Shown here piece after piece: positions 17,885-26,860 of a stretch of DNA of 64,000 nucleotides. This DNA is from Vibrio nigripulchritudo ATCC 27043 (GTDB lineage Bacteria > Pseudomonadota > Gammaproteobacteria > Enterobacterales > Vibrionaceae): assembly GCF_000222685.1 (NCBI RefSeq), contig NZ_AFWJ01000002.1, positions 1-64,000 on the forward strand, given 5' to 3'. A program made the translations under genes and the position numbers. Position 1 is the first letter of the stretch; every line of letters starts with the position of its first letter. The notes beneath the pieces were generated by a model that saw only the letters and a list, made by a program, of their open reading frames with translations, did no database searches and was not told the DNA's origin.

Positions 17885-18336
17885 ATACTGTTTAAATTTC
17901 ATTCCAGAAAATAGGGGGGGGGCATACCTATGCTCTCCCAATTGAATTTTTCACAGTGTGTAGATATATACAAATATAACACTTTTTAACTGAGATAAAT
18001 TAAGTGTCGATTTCGGATTTTTAAGTCTAAATTTCTCAAGTTAAAATTGTTGAATTTATTTAGTTTGCATTTTAGAACATAGCCTTAAATTTAAAGAGAT
18101 TCGTCTTTAAAAACACTTTATTGGTGGTTTTTAACTCTATTTTATTGAAATCTCCTTTGTAGAAAACAAAGGGTAATAATTAAATGTTGAATTATAAATC
18201 GAATTTTTATGATTTTTATTCATATGATTCGCTATCTCCTCATTCCTTGAGGATTTATTTTTCGTTTGGGAACTTAATCATTCGATTTTAGGTCGGATGA
18301 GCATCTTAATTTGTTAATTTTCGGAAGTCATAAACA
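17885..18336. other. AT-rich intergenic region upstream of the export operon
   Basis: About 450 bases with no gene. It contains a run of nine G (17914-17922), part of a stem-loop in which GCATA-CC-TATGC is flanked by a G run pairing with TCTCCC, followed by AATTGAATTTTT; this is probably the terminator of the preceding gene. The rest probably carries the operon promoter. Confidence 0.45.
17914..17942 (+). terminator. Probable terminator containing a G9 tract
   Basis: The G run, GCATA-CC-TATGC core and TCTCCC arm form a stem with G-U pairs. A T-rich tail lies a few bases downstream. Confidence 0.45.
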
Positions 18337-19467
18337 GTGAAGTATTGGATCGTATCCATCAGTGTGATTGCCCTTTTAGGGTACGGGGCACACGCCTATC
18401 TAAATTCAAATCAAGATACACAAACTCTGCCTATTCTCACCGTAGAAACGGGGACCATTGAGAAAAATGCCGTGGCGGTAGGGAGCATCGTTCCCGCGCA
18501 TTCTGTCTCAATCAAGTCTCAGATCAACGGCATTGTGGGGGAGTTGTATGTTCAGGTGGGAGACAAGGTCTCTGAGGGGCAACCACTGCTCAAAGTCAGA
18601 CCTAACCCGACGCCTCAGGCACTGACCGATGCCTCAACAACGCTGATGCAGGCAGAAGCAGAAATGGAATCCGCCAGGCAAAAGCACGCCAACTTAAAGA
18701 GTTTGGTTGAGCAGAAGGTGATCCCTTCAAACTACGACGAATATGTGAACGCAAAATCGAATTTGAAGTCCGTCGAAGCGAAAGTACTTCAGGCCAGACA
18801 GAATCTGGCATTGATCCGCAGCGGAGAAGCGTCGGTAGGCAGTTCGCAACTAACCTCCATTATTTATTCACCCATTGATGGCACGGTTCTGAACAAAAAA
18901 GTGGAAGTGGGCGCGCCTATTATCTCTACCGAAGCCAGTCAGGCGGCAACGGAGATGATGTCCATTGCAGACTTACAGCAGATGGTATTCAAAGGGAGTG
19001 TAAGCGAACATGATGCCGCAATATTGCTTCCGGGTATGCCTGTCACACTGACCGTTGCTCCGTTTCCAGATACTGCCATTAAGGGGGTGCTCTCAAAGGT
19101 GGCAATACAGTCGGAGAAGCTGAATGCTCACTCAGAAAGTAAATCCAATGGTTTTGATAACGGGTTTGAAGTGGAAGTCGGTGAGCTGACCATCCCCGAC
19201 ACCATAAAGCTTCGGTCTGGCTTTTCTTCTACAGCCACAATCACGCTAAAAAAAGCAGAGAACGTGCTGGTGGTACCGGAGCGAGCATTGCAGTTCGAAG
19301 GCGAGACGCCTCATGTGCTGATAGCGGATGCATCTGAGCTGGGGTATCGAACTCAGGTTGTGGAACTGGGTATGTCCGATGGCATTGTGGTTGAAGTGCT
19401 AAGCGGAGTCAGTGAAGCCGATGAGATCATCGACGCAAGCATAATGGGAGCCCCGCATGGTGAGTAG
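18337..19467 (+). CDS. Periplasmic adaptor (HlyD/MacA-like) of an ABC exporter
   Basis: 376 residues. A single N-terminal membrane anchor or signal (1-22) is followed by a barrel-sandwich (lipoyl-like) segment (V-G-S-I-V-P-A-H-S-V-S-I-K-S-Q-I-N-G-I-V), an alpha-helical hairpin (about 95-165) and a beta-barrel domain. The adaptor bridges inner-membrane permeases and a TolC-type channel. The start is GTG. It is the first of five tightly packed genes; its end overlaps the TolC-family gene by 11 bases. Confidence 0.92.
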   Translation: MKYWIVSISVIALLGYGAHAYLNSNQDTQTLPILTVETGTIEKNAVAVGSIVPAHSVSIKSQINGIVGELYVQVGDKVSEGQPLLKVRPNPTPQALTDASTTLMQAEAEMESARQKHANLKSLVEQKVIPSNYDEYVNAKSNLKSVEAKVLQARQNLALIRSGEASVGSSQLTSIIYSPIDGTVLNKKVEVGAPIISTEASQAATEMMSIADLQQMVFKGSVSEHDAAILLPGMPVTLTVAPFPDTAIKGVLSKVAIQSEKLNAHSESKSNGFDNGFEVEVGELTIPDTIKLRSGFSSTATITLKKAENVLVVPERALQFEGETPHVLIADASELGYRTQVVELGMSDGIVVEVLSGVSEADEIIDASIMGAPHGE

Positions 19468-20719
19468 AAAACTGTGGCTATTGAGCTGCATTGCGGTATT
19501 TGGCCAGGCGCATGCCCTTTCGATTGGAGAAGCTTGGCAGGCGGCGAAAGCCAACAACCCTGAACTTGAACAAGCTGCTCTTAATATTGAAAAGCAGGAA
19601 AATGCCCTCGACTTAAACCGCAGTGAAAGATTGCCTTCATTGAGTGCGTCGGCAAATGCGAACTGGAGTAAAAACGGGTCAACCAGCAATTCCTTAGGCG
19701 CGACGCTCGACTGGACTATCTGGGACAGCAGTCTTTGGACCCAGTTAGACAGCGCTGAAGCAAGCGTTGTGGTCTCGAAGCTTGAGTTGTCGAAAACCCG
19801 AAATGAACTCGCTAAAAAACTGATTCTGGCTTATCTCGATGTCGCCAGTGCGCAGGGCGATTTGCAACTCGCCGAAAACAAACGGCAGGAAACACGTAAA
19901 CAGCGAACCATTGCAGAGCAGCGATTCAAAGCCGGAAAAGTCAAATCCATCGATGTAGAGCAAATGCTGGCTAATGAAGTGGCAGATCAGAGCCATATTC
20001 TGAATAGTCAGTCAAAGCTTGCTCAGGCACAACTGGAGCTGCATGCCCTGATACTTCGCGACGTTGACACGGTGGACCAGATCCGGAATGACCCGTTGAC
20101 TGAGCCTAAAAAACAGGTGGAATCTGAGTCTGACTGGATCAAGCTTGCAAAAGACAACAGCCCGGAGCTGCTAGTTGCGGCTCAGACGATTCAGGTACGG
20201 GAGTTTGAGAAAGAGACGGCGAAAAGTGGCTACTACCCCAAACTGACCGGTAACCTCGGTTACAATCAGCACGGAACAGACTTATCCGACAATGACGTCA
20301 CTGCTGGTTTGAGCTTAAGTATTCCGATTGATCTCAATGGCACCATTCAGAACAAAGTGGACACCGCATCGCTCAACATCCGTGAAGCTCAGTTAGCCAT
20401 GCAAATGGTGGAAATCAACATTCGCAAAATGGTGCAGCGCGCGTATTCTCAGGTCGATATTAACTGGCAACAGGTAATGGCTACTCAGGCGCTGATTGAT
20501 TCCCGTGAAAAGGTGCTGAAAACACAGCAGACCTTGTACAGCGCAGGAATGATTGACGCGTCACAACTTATTGACGCGCACAACGACCTTTACACTGCCA
20601 GACACCAGTTAAAGAATAATCTGTATGAGTACTGGCGACAGAGGGTCGAGCTGCTTGCCGTTGCGGGGCAACTGGACGACGGTACCATGACCCTGATCTC
20701 TCAAGCGCTAGAATCATGA
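19457..20719 (+). CDS. TolC-family outer-membrane channel protein
   Basis: 420 residues with a signal peptide ending in A-H-A. Two repeats of the outer-membrane efflux domain are visible, rich in long amphipathic helices (for example N-N-P-E-L-E-Q-A-A-L-N-I and the second-half N-S-P-E-L-L-V-A-A). It forms the outer-membrane exit duct for the adjacent adaptor and ABC transporter. It overlaps both flanking genes by a few bases, showing translational coupling. Confidence 0.92.
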   Translation: MVSRKLWLLSCIAVFGQAHALSIGEAWQAAKANNPELEQAALNIEKQENALDLNRSERLPSLSASANANWSKNGSTSNSLGATLDWTIWDSSLWTQLDSAEASVVVSKLELSKTRNELAKKLILAYLDVASAQGDLQLAENKRQETRKQRTIAEQRFKAGKVKSIDVEQMLANEVADQSHILNSQSKLAQAQLELHALILRDVDTVDQIRNDPLTEPKKQVESESDWIKLAKDNSPELLVAAQTIQVREFEKETAKSGYYPKLTGNLGYNQHGTDLSDNDVTAGLSLSIPIDLNGTIQNKVDTASLNIREAQLAMQMVEINIRKMVQRAYSQVDINWQQVMATQALIDSREKVLKTQQTLYSAGMIDASQLIDAHNDLYTARHQLKNNLYEYWRQRVELLAVAGQLDDGTMTLISQALES

Positions 20720-21936
20720 GTGCGTTGTTGACTCAGACCTGGCAGACTCTGAGCGCCCACAAAATCAAAAGCCTGTTAGCCATTCTTGCCATCGCCTGGG
20801 GCGTTATCGCGGTAGTGGTGCTGATTGCGTTGGGGGAAGGGTTTTACCGACAGCAAAGCCAGATGTTTTCACAGCTGGCGGATGAGACTCAGACTGTTTT
20901 TCCCGGCAGAACCAGTAAGTCGTGGAATGGATTGCCTTCTGGTCGCGACATGCACTTTCAGGAAAGCGCCCTTAAGCAACTGTCAAAAGCGGCTTATGTG
21001 GAGCGGTTGGCAGTGGTGTACGACCAGTGGGAAGCGAGCGTCTCCAATATGCAGGGGCACCAGCTAACTCACATGCTGGCTGGCGTGGATGAGGCTTATT
21101 TTCCCTTGTCCTACCTGAAGCTTCAGCCGGGCTCTCGTAATTTCTCTCCTTTGGATCAGGCGCACCACCGCCGGGTCGCCATTATTGGAGAGACCGTTGC
21201 CATGATGGGCGGTGTTGGACTGGGCGAATTTGTCAAAGTGTCGGGCATTCCGTTTAAAGTTGTGGGGATTTTAAGCCGCGAAGACGCTACCCAGTCTTTT
21301 GGTGCTCAACGCATGGTGATGATCCCGCGCTCAACGTATCTGGATATTTGGTCCGGAAGTCCCTGCCGTGTGTTGGTTAAGCCTATCCCCCAAATCAGTG
21401 CAGGTCAGCTTCGTCAGCAACTGCTGAATTTCTTCTCTCATAGCATGAAGTTTGATCCGTCGGACCATGACGCACTTCACATGCCGGATTACAGCGACAA
21501 CGTTGCCACAATCAAAGGCATTCTGCGCGCCATTCAGGCTTTTCTGGGCATCAGTGGTGCGATGACTCTGGCTGTCGGGGCATTGGGCGTCGCCAACATC
21601 ATGTTCTTATCCGTGACAGAGCGCACCAGAGAAATTGGCGTGCGATTAGCCATTGGAGCCACTCAGAGCGCCATTCTGATCCAATTTCTGTTTGAAGGTC
21701 TGATACTGGTGCTCACTGGTGCGCTGGTCGGTCTGCTGTTTTCGTTTGGGGCAGTCAACTTATTAGAAGTGAATCATAGCCTGTTACCTGAGTGGATTGG
21801 CATTCCTGTCATCACACCAGACTCAGTGGCGCTGTCGTCTGGCGTGGTTATAGGGATGGCTTTGCTGGCTGCGTATTTCCCAGCAAGAAAAGCGTCGAGT
21901 CTGACGCCTGTTATTGCGCTGAGTTCGAGGGGGTAG
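20716..21936 (+). CDS. MacB-like ABC transporter permease, first copy
   Basis: 406 residues. An N-terminal transmembrane helix (about 18-40) is followed by a large periplasmic domain (about 45-270) and three C-terminal helices with the FtsX-domain motif R-T-R-E-I-G-V-R-L-A-I-G-A. Such permeases lack their own ATPase and use the separate one encoded three genes on. They move substrates from the periplasm outward in the MacB mechanotransmission model. The stop overlaps the ribosome-site region of the next permease. Confidence 0.92.
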   Translation: MSALLTQTWQTLSAHKIKSLLAILAIAWGVIAVVVLIALGEGFYRQQSQMFSQLADETQTVFPGRTSKSWNGLPSGRDMHFQESALKQLSKAAYVERLAVVYDQWEASVSNMQGHQLTHMLAGVDEAYFPLSYLKLQPGSRNFSPLDQAHHRRVAIIGETVAMMGGVGLGEFVKVSGIPFKVVGILSREDATQSFGAQRMVMIPRSTYLDIWSGSPCRVLVKPIPQISAGQLRQQLLNFFSHSMKFDPSDHDALHMPDYSDNVATIKGILRAIQAFLGISGAMTLAVGALGVANIMFLSVTERTREIGVRLAIGATQSAILIQFLFEGLILVLTGALVGLLFSFGAVNLLEVNHSLLPEWIGIPVITPDSVALSSGVVIGMALLAAYFPARKASSLTPVIALSSRG

Positions 21937-21938
21937 AC

Positions 21939-23222
21939 ATGCAGTTACCGATGAGACAAATCTTTCAGGAAATGGCGGCTCAAAAGTTGCGGCTCGGACT
22001 GACCATACTCGCGGTGGCGTGGGCGACACTCTGTATTGGTGTCATGCTGTCGGTAGGAGAAGGTATCCGGCAAGGCGTGATCAGCACAGCAGAGCGTGGA
22101 AACGGTCAGCTGATTTATGTGACCGGAGGAATAGCCACCGTTAGCAATAGCCAGTTCTTTCAGGGGAAGGCATTGAAGCTGGGAGAAGATGATGCGGATG
22201 TCATTGCGGCACTGCCCAGTGTTGAGCGAGCTCTGCCCACAAGCAATTGGCAGGACAAACTGAAAACGGATACGCAAATGAGCTGGACCGAGCCTTTCGC
22301 GGTAAGGCCGGAGTACGCCAGCCTTGCGGGGCTTGAGGTGCTGCCGGGTAGTCGTTGGCTTAACCCCAGAGATGAAAACGAACAGCGCAATGTGATTGTA
22401 TTGGGTTACCTGACGGCGGTTGAGTTGTTTAATGAGTATGAGGAAATGAACTGGTTTGCCTCGGTGGAACTCAACACCGATCCTGTGGGCAAGACCGTTA
22501 AGGTTGGGACACGCACTTTCACGGTGGTCGGGGTACTGGCGAAAAACAGCGCCAACGTTGAGCGGGGCGATTCGATCAATTACGCCGCCTTTGTTCCCTT
22601 GAACACCTGGAAGCGCTTTCACCCCAATGAGCCTGTTCAGGCTATCAATGTGCAACCGAAAAAATCAGCAGACAGGGTTCAGCTTGCCAGTGTGATTCGG
22701 CAGGTACTGGTTCGCAAGCATGGCGCGTCTTTACTGGATGAGCAAGTGGTTCAGGTGGACGACATGTATCTGAACCAGAAGACCATGCGCCAGTTTTTAA
22801 TCGGTTTGCAAAGCTTTCTGGGGTTGGTGGGGCTGATAACCCTGCTCGTGGCGGGAATAGGTATCGCCAACATCATGTACGCCATGGTCAAAGGGTCGAC
22901 CCGTGACATTGGCGTTCGAATGGCGGTGGGCGCAACCCCGTTGGCAATCCGAATGCACTACCTGACTCAGTCCATCATGACCATGTTGATGGGCGGCGTG
23001 CTTGGGCTGCTACTGACCTTCGGTGTGGTGACGCTATTTCATGTGCTGGATCTGGAAGGCAATGCGTTATACGAAAGCTTGGGCAAACCCGTACCGGAAC
23101 TGTCGATTGTTGTCGTGACCGTTGTCGTGACCGCTTTGATGGTGATTGGTGTACTGGCAGCTTGGTTACCAGCTAACCGCGCTGCCAGCGTATCGCCGTT
23201 GGAGGCATTACACAGTGAATAA
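21939..23222 (+). CDS. MacB-like ABC transporter permease, second copy
   Basis: 427 residues with the same FtsX layout as its neighbour but clearly divergent sequence (R-D-I-G-V-R-M-A-V-G-A in the final helices), so the transporter is probably a heterodimer. ATG 21939 is preferred because a G-rich ribosome site (GAGGGGG) lies directly upstream; the frame is open for 49 more codons inside the previous gene. The gap to the previous gene is two bases. Confidence 0.92.
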   Translation: MQLPMRQIFQEMAAQKLRLGLTILAVAWATLCIGVMLSVGEGIRQGVISTAERGNGQLIYVTGGIATVSNSQFFQGKALKLGEDDADVIAALPSVERALPTSNWQDKLKTDTQMSWTEPFAVRPEYASLAGLEVLPGSRWLNPRDENEQRNVIVLGYLTAVELFNEYEEMNWFASVELNTDPVGKTVKVGTRTFTVVGVLAKNSANVERGDSINYAAFVPLNTWKRFHPNEPVQAINVQPKKSADRVQLASVIRQVLVRKHGASLLDEQVVQVDDMYLNQKTMRQFLIGLQSFLGLVGLITLLVAGIGIANIMYAMVKGSTRDIGVRMAVGATPLAIRMHYLTQSIMTMLMGGVLGLLLTFGVVTLFHVLDLEGNALYESLGKPVPELSIVVVTVVVTALMVIGVLAAWLPANRAASVSPLEALHSE

Positions 23223-23958
23223 TAACGAGAATTTTGAGAACAAGATGTCTGATTCCCCCTTGGTAACACTGAACCGTATCTGTAAATATTATGCCAGCGG
23301 AGAAGAGACCGAAGTCAGAGCGCTGGATGGCGTGGATCTTCGCATAGAAAAAGGCGAGTACCTGTCTATTCTGGGTCCCTCTGGCTCAGGAAAATCCACT
23401 CTGATGAACGTGCTAGGGTGTTTAGACACGCCGACAAGCGGAGAATATCAGCTGGGCGCAGATGACGTGTCTTCCCTATCGCCCAATGCGCTGGCAGCCA
23501 TTCGCAACCAGAAAATTGGTTTTGTCTTTCAGAGCTTTAATTTGCTTGAATACGCGACGGCGTTAGATAACGTCGCGCTGCCTTTAGTGTACTCGGGGAT
23601 CAGCGCCAAAGAGCGAAAGAAAAAAGCAACACACCTACTGGAGCAAGTCGGACTAGGTGAGCGTTTACATCATAAGCCGAACCAGCTTTCGGGCGGACAG
23701 AAACAGCGGGTCGCCATTGCACGGGCACTGGTCAACGACCCTCAGATCTTACTTGCAGATGAACCGACGGGGGCTCTGGATTCCAACTCCGGAGCGGAAA
23801 TCGAGAAGCTGTTTAAACAACTGCATTCGCAAGGGCGCACCATTGTGGTGGTGACCCACGATCAGGCACTGGCTCATAGAACAGAAAGGATCATTACAAT
23901 AAAAGACGGACAGGTGATTTCAGATCGTGCTCCCGAAAGCAGTAAAGAGCTTGCTTAA
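23215..23958 (+). CDS. ABC transporter ATPase subunit (MacB/LolD-like)
   Basis: 247 residues. Walker A G-P-S-G-S-G-K-S-T is at 54-62, the Q-loop F-V-F-Q-S-F-N follows, the signature is L-S-G-G-Q-K-Q-R, and Walker B is I-L-L-A-D-E-P-T-G-A-L-D, with the H-loop in V-V-T-H-D. It powers the two preceding permeases. The start is taken as GTG 23215, nine bases after GGAGG and overlapping the permease stop; ATG 23245 is the alternative, with a weaker ribosome site. Confidence 0.93.
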   Translation: MNNNENFENKMSDSPLVTLNRICKYYASGEETEVRALDGVDLRIEKGEYLSILGPSGSGKSTLMNVLGCLDTPTSGEYQLGADDVSSLSPNALAAIRNQKIGFVFQSFNLLEYATALDNVALPLVYSGISAKERKKKATHLLEQVGLGERLHHKPNQLSGGQKQRVAIARALVNDPQILLADEPTGALDSNSGAEIEKLFKQLHSQGRTIVVVTHDQALAHRTERIITIKDGQVISDRAPESSKELA

Positions 23959-24168
23959 AGGGGTAAAAGGAGAGAGCGCTGAATGACATCGACAACTGCT
24001 TGATCCTGCTCTGTTATTTCCCACCCAAAATCACAGAGTTGTTTCAGGCGTTAATATCAAGCTTTAGTCCGAGATCGCATAAGTATAATTTTCTTATTTT
24101 TGTGAGTTATTCTAGTGAGTTAGTTGTGATAGTTTCTTCTGTTCAGTTTTATAGATAGGTTAGGGACA

Positions 24169-25101
24169 ATGCTTAAAACGAACATTCTGCTTTTTGTATC
24201 GCTGGTCATGTTGCCATTTTTCTCATGGGCGACAAAGGATCTGGTTCAGATTCCAGGTACGTCCGTGAGTATGCCGAAACCTGACGGATTTGAACTTTCA
24301 GATACCTTTGCAGGTTATCTGAATGCCAAAAACAGTTCTAGCGTAGTCGTTATGGAACTGCCTTTAGAAGCGTTTGATCAGTTATCTGCTCTTTTTGGTA
24401 ACCTGGAAACCGTGCAGCAGAGCTTTGCCAAGCAAGGGGTTAAGGTGAATGACGTCACTTTGCTGGAAATGGACGGATACAAAGCGCCTGTCGTGATTGG
24501 TGAACAGGCGGTATCTGGTGTAAGTGTTGATAAGTACATTGCACTTTTCAAAGGGCAGAAAACGGTGATGGTGACTTACAACCTAATGGATACCAAAACG
24601 TTCAATCACGAAGAAGTGATGGCTTCAATCAAGAGTATTGAAATTGGCAAGGCTGCTTCATTGTCCGATAAATTGGCTTTGCTATCTTTTACGTTCCAGC
24701 CAGAAAAGCCTTTCAATGTTGCTGATGTGATGGGTAATTCCACCGTATCTCTCACTACATTTGAAGGTATTGATAAATCAGGTGAAAAGCCTGTGCTGAT
24801 GATTGGAAGCTCCATGTCCAAAACCCGTTTCCCAGAGCCCGCCAAACACGCCACTGCGCTGATTAAGTCACTCGTTGGGTTTGAAAATCTAACAATCACA
24901 TCCGAAAGCAAAGTTAAGTTTGCAGAGAGTGAAGGCTACAAGATAGTCGCGAAAGCAGAAGGTAAAACGGCGATTCAATTTGTCGGTTACACCAAAACGG
25001 GCACTTACATACGTTTGGTTTCTGTCGGCAACTCTGAGGAAATGTCCAAAGTAGAAGAACAAGTTAATGCTATTGCAAAGTCAGTAGCGCCGAAATCATA
25101 A
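24169..25101 (+). CDS. Secreted hypothetical protein with two similar halves
   Basis: 310 residues with a signal peptide ending in S-W-A. The mature protein appears to have two related alpha/beta units. Each has a strand such as V-V-V-M-E-L-P or P-V-L-M-I-G-S, a helix and a later K-I-V-A-K or V-V-I-G-E strand, ending in K-S-I-E-I and A-K-S-V-A. This resembles PsbP/DcrB-like domains, but that is inference only. It may be periplasmic. It lies after the export operon but 210 bases away, with its own promoter likely. Confidence 0.75.
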   Translation: MLKTNILLFVSLVMLPFFSWATKDLVQIPGTSVSMPKPDGFELSDTFAGYLNAKNSSSVVVMELPLEAFDQLSALFGNLETVQQSFAKQGVKVNDVTLLEMDGYKAPVVIGEQAVSGVSVDKYIALFKGQKTVMVTYNLMDTKTFNHEEVMASIKSIEIGKAASLSDKLALLSFTFQPEKPFNVADVMGNSTVSLTTFEGIDKSGEKPVLMIGSSMSKTRFPEPAKHATALIKSLVGFENLTITSESKVKFAESEGYKIVAKAEGKTAIQFVGYTKTGTYIRLVSVGNSEEMSKVEEQVNAIAKSVAPKS

Positions 25102-25155
25102 TTGGGAACAAACACCGAACCAGAGTTGGCTTGGTGCAATTAGCCAAAAATATTT

Positions 25156-25204
25156 AGAACACAGGTTTTTGAATGTTCGTATTCAAAGCGTGTGTTCTTT
25201 TGTT
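25156..25204 (+). terminator. Terminator with two-part stem
   Basis: AGAACACA (25156-25163) pairs with TGTGTTCT (25191-25198), with an inner stem TTTGAAT/ATTCAAA. TTTTGTTGTT follows. Confidence 0.8.
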
Positions 25205-25224
25205 GTTACTACACAATTTAAGTT

Positions 25225-25683
25225 ATGTCTTCAAAAAACAAATCTAACACTCTCTATTTATTTGTTATCTCTAATGTAATGGCAATTTTAGGAACAGTGA
25301 TTTACCTGTTCATGATTTGGTTAGGTCTGAATGACAAGACCAGTACGTTATCCAGCTATGAAGTCTCTATATATGGGGTTCTTCTAATGGAAGCCACTCC
25401 CTCCATCATTATATCTACGCTAATACTACTTATTTTAAGAAATAAGGCTTCGGAGACTCCTGCCAAGATACGAAAATTAATAGGTTACGACATGACTCTT
25501 CGAGTGGTGACCTTTCTGATTTCTTACGCGTACTTCAATCTTAAAGGCGCTTATGACCCAAGCCCGTTCTTCAATATTTTCCTTTCCTGGATTTATTATG
25601 CGTTTTGGGCTCAATACTTTACGAGCTCGAAGAAAGTCTTTGCAATCTATGGAGCGAACTCACCCAAAACTCTGCCACATTAG
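25225..25683 (+). CDS. DUF2569-like integral membrane protein
   Basis: 152 residues with four hydrophobic segments. The end, W-I-Y-Y-A-F-W-A-Q-Y-F-T-S-S-K-K-V, resembles the YF-x-x-S-K-R-V ending of DUF2569 proteins. Function unknown. The ribosome site is weak. It lies just before the broken acetyltransferase-like gene. Confidence 0.65.
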   Translation: MSSKNKSNTLYLFVISNVMAILGTVIYLFMIWLGLNDKTSTLSSYEVSIYGVLLMEATPSIIISTLILLILRNKASETPAKIRKLIGYDMTLRVVTFLISYAYFNLKGAYDPSPFFNIFLSWIYYAFWAQYFTSSKKVFAIYGANSPKTLPH

Positions 25684-25717
25684 TGTTTAAGGCGTTTATC
25701 AGAGCGAGAAGCAAATT

Positions 25718-26152
25718 ATGTTTTACCACCAGTGGGAGTCTGAAAACCTTGTCTATTCAAAGTTTAAAGACGACGAAGTGCTTTTAGCAAAGTCTCTGTT
25801 TGATAAGAATGCCTGTTGCCAGAATGTAGACCCTACATTCCAAGTTTGGCCTGAATCGGAATACTTGGCACTTATTCAGAAAAGTGCCGCGACAAAAACA
25901 GCAAAGGACGTTGAAGCTTTCTACCTTCTACCTTCTACCTTCTACCTTCTACCTTCTACCTATGAAAAATATCCACCAAAAGTGGAGAGGTGATTGGCTA
26001 TATCCAGTTTTGATCCAGAGCTTAACGAATTGATTGTGTTATGTATGATGTCCTCTACCGAATGGTCATTTGATCACATACTCTGGCTTTTACATGTTTT
26101 TTTAGATATGCGCTTAGTTTTGTATTCTAGTGTTAATCAAGCTGTTCTTTAA
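25718..26152 (+). pseudogene. Broken acetyltransferase-like gene containing a heptamer repeat
   Basis: An open frame of 91 codons (25718-25993) begins M-F-Y-H-Q-W-E-S-E-N-L with D-P-T-F-Q-V-W, resembling the N-terminal half of a RimJ-like GNAT protein. It then runs into six copies of TTCTACC. After the repeat another frame reads S-G-E-V-I-G-Y-I-Q-F, typical of a GNAT core strand. One extra T in a T4 run (26008-26011) then shifts to a third frame (D-P-E-L-N-E-L-I-V-L) that stays open to a stop at 26150-26152. I read this as one gene broken by two frame changes. The GNAT assignment is tentative; no acetyl-CoA loop is visible. Confidence 0.5.
25919..25960. repeat. Six tandem copies of TTCTACC
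   Basis: 42 bases of perfect 7-base tandem repeat inside the broken gene. Seven is not a multiple of three, so each gain or loss of a unit changes the reading frame downstream. Confidence 0.95.
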
Positions 26153-26180
26153 ACTTGAAACGACTAAGGAGAATATAAAC

Positions 26181-26549
26181 ATGAGTGGAGTAATCACTTT
26201 TTGGGAAGGTAATGGTGCGACGCAAGATCAGGTTGGTAATGCACTAGAAGCAGATAAGCACTACAGCATCGATTGCAAAGACGGAGATCAGGGCTTTGAC
26301 AACGACGAAGCGAGATCGGTCAAGCTAGTCAATATCAAGAGTCCAGTGACAATAACGGTTTACGACTCACCAGACAAAAGTAAGGATGATGATTGGACAA
26401 GGATTGAGGTGACAGAAGCGTTTGAGGGTGAGGTTGTTGTTTCTACGTTCGAAACAAATTCAAGCCCTCACCCAGCAGTAGAAGTCTCTTACTATTCAGA
26501 TAACGGCTTAGACGGTAAGGTCTCTTACATAGAAGTAGAACCAGCTTAA
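26181..26549 (+). CDS. Small beta-rich protein, possibly beta/gamma-crystallin-like
   Basis: 122 residues, acidic, no signal peptide. It begins M-S-G-V-I-T-F-W-E-G-N-G-A-T-Q-D and has D-N-D-E-A-R-S-V-K-L, then T-I-T-V-Y-D-S-P-D and N-G-L-D-G-K-V-S-Y-I. This pattern of strands with F-W-E-G and N-D-E-A-R-S resembles small crystallin-fold proteins, but the assignment is inference. ATG 26181 has AAGGAG upstream; the 17 extra codons before it are not likely translated. Confidence 0.65.
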   Translation: MSGVITFWEGNGATQDQVGNALEADKHYSIDCKDGDQGFDNDEARSVKLVNIKSPVTITVYDSPDKSKDDDWTRIEVTEAFEGEVVVSTFETNSSPHPAVEVSYYSDNGLDGKVSYIEVEPA

Positions 26550-26594
26550 GTTAGGTGTGATTTGGCATCTTTTTGAAAGCTTCGACATAAAAAA

Positions 26595-26624
26595 AGCCAG
26601 TCGCAATATAGAGTGCGGCTGGCT
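26595..26624. terminator. Stem-loop terminator downstream of the crystallin-like gene
   Basis: AGCCAGTCGCA pairs with TGCGGCTGGCT (one G-T pair) over an 8-base loop. A run of A lies before it, so it could act best on the minus strand. Confidence 0.6.
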
Positions 26625-26860
26625 ATACAATTGTGAACAAATTCATTCACTAACAACGTCAGTTGGCTAGGTGACCCTCGGCTTAAAAGGGTCAAGTACT
26701 ACAATACAATTCGCGTGCCAGTTTTAAACCCTTGAAAATAGGGGTTGGCAAACGTTTGATATTTGTTTTGTTGCATATTTGCAATTTTAAATCGCAGTTT
26801 TTCGCAAATTGCATTAAGCAAGTGTGGTTTTATCAGGCGTTGTTTTGGTTAGGGAGGACA
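26625..26860. other. Intergenic region upstream of the 169-aa secreted protein
   Basis: With the preceding terminator this makes about 310 bases without a gene. Nothing beyond promoter-like AT-rich stretches is visible. Confidence 0.4.

Noticed and set aside
21945-22655. 236-codon minus-strand frame within the permease gene
   Set aside because: Antisense shadow of the second permease; no start signal.
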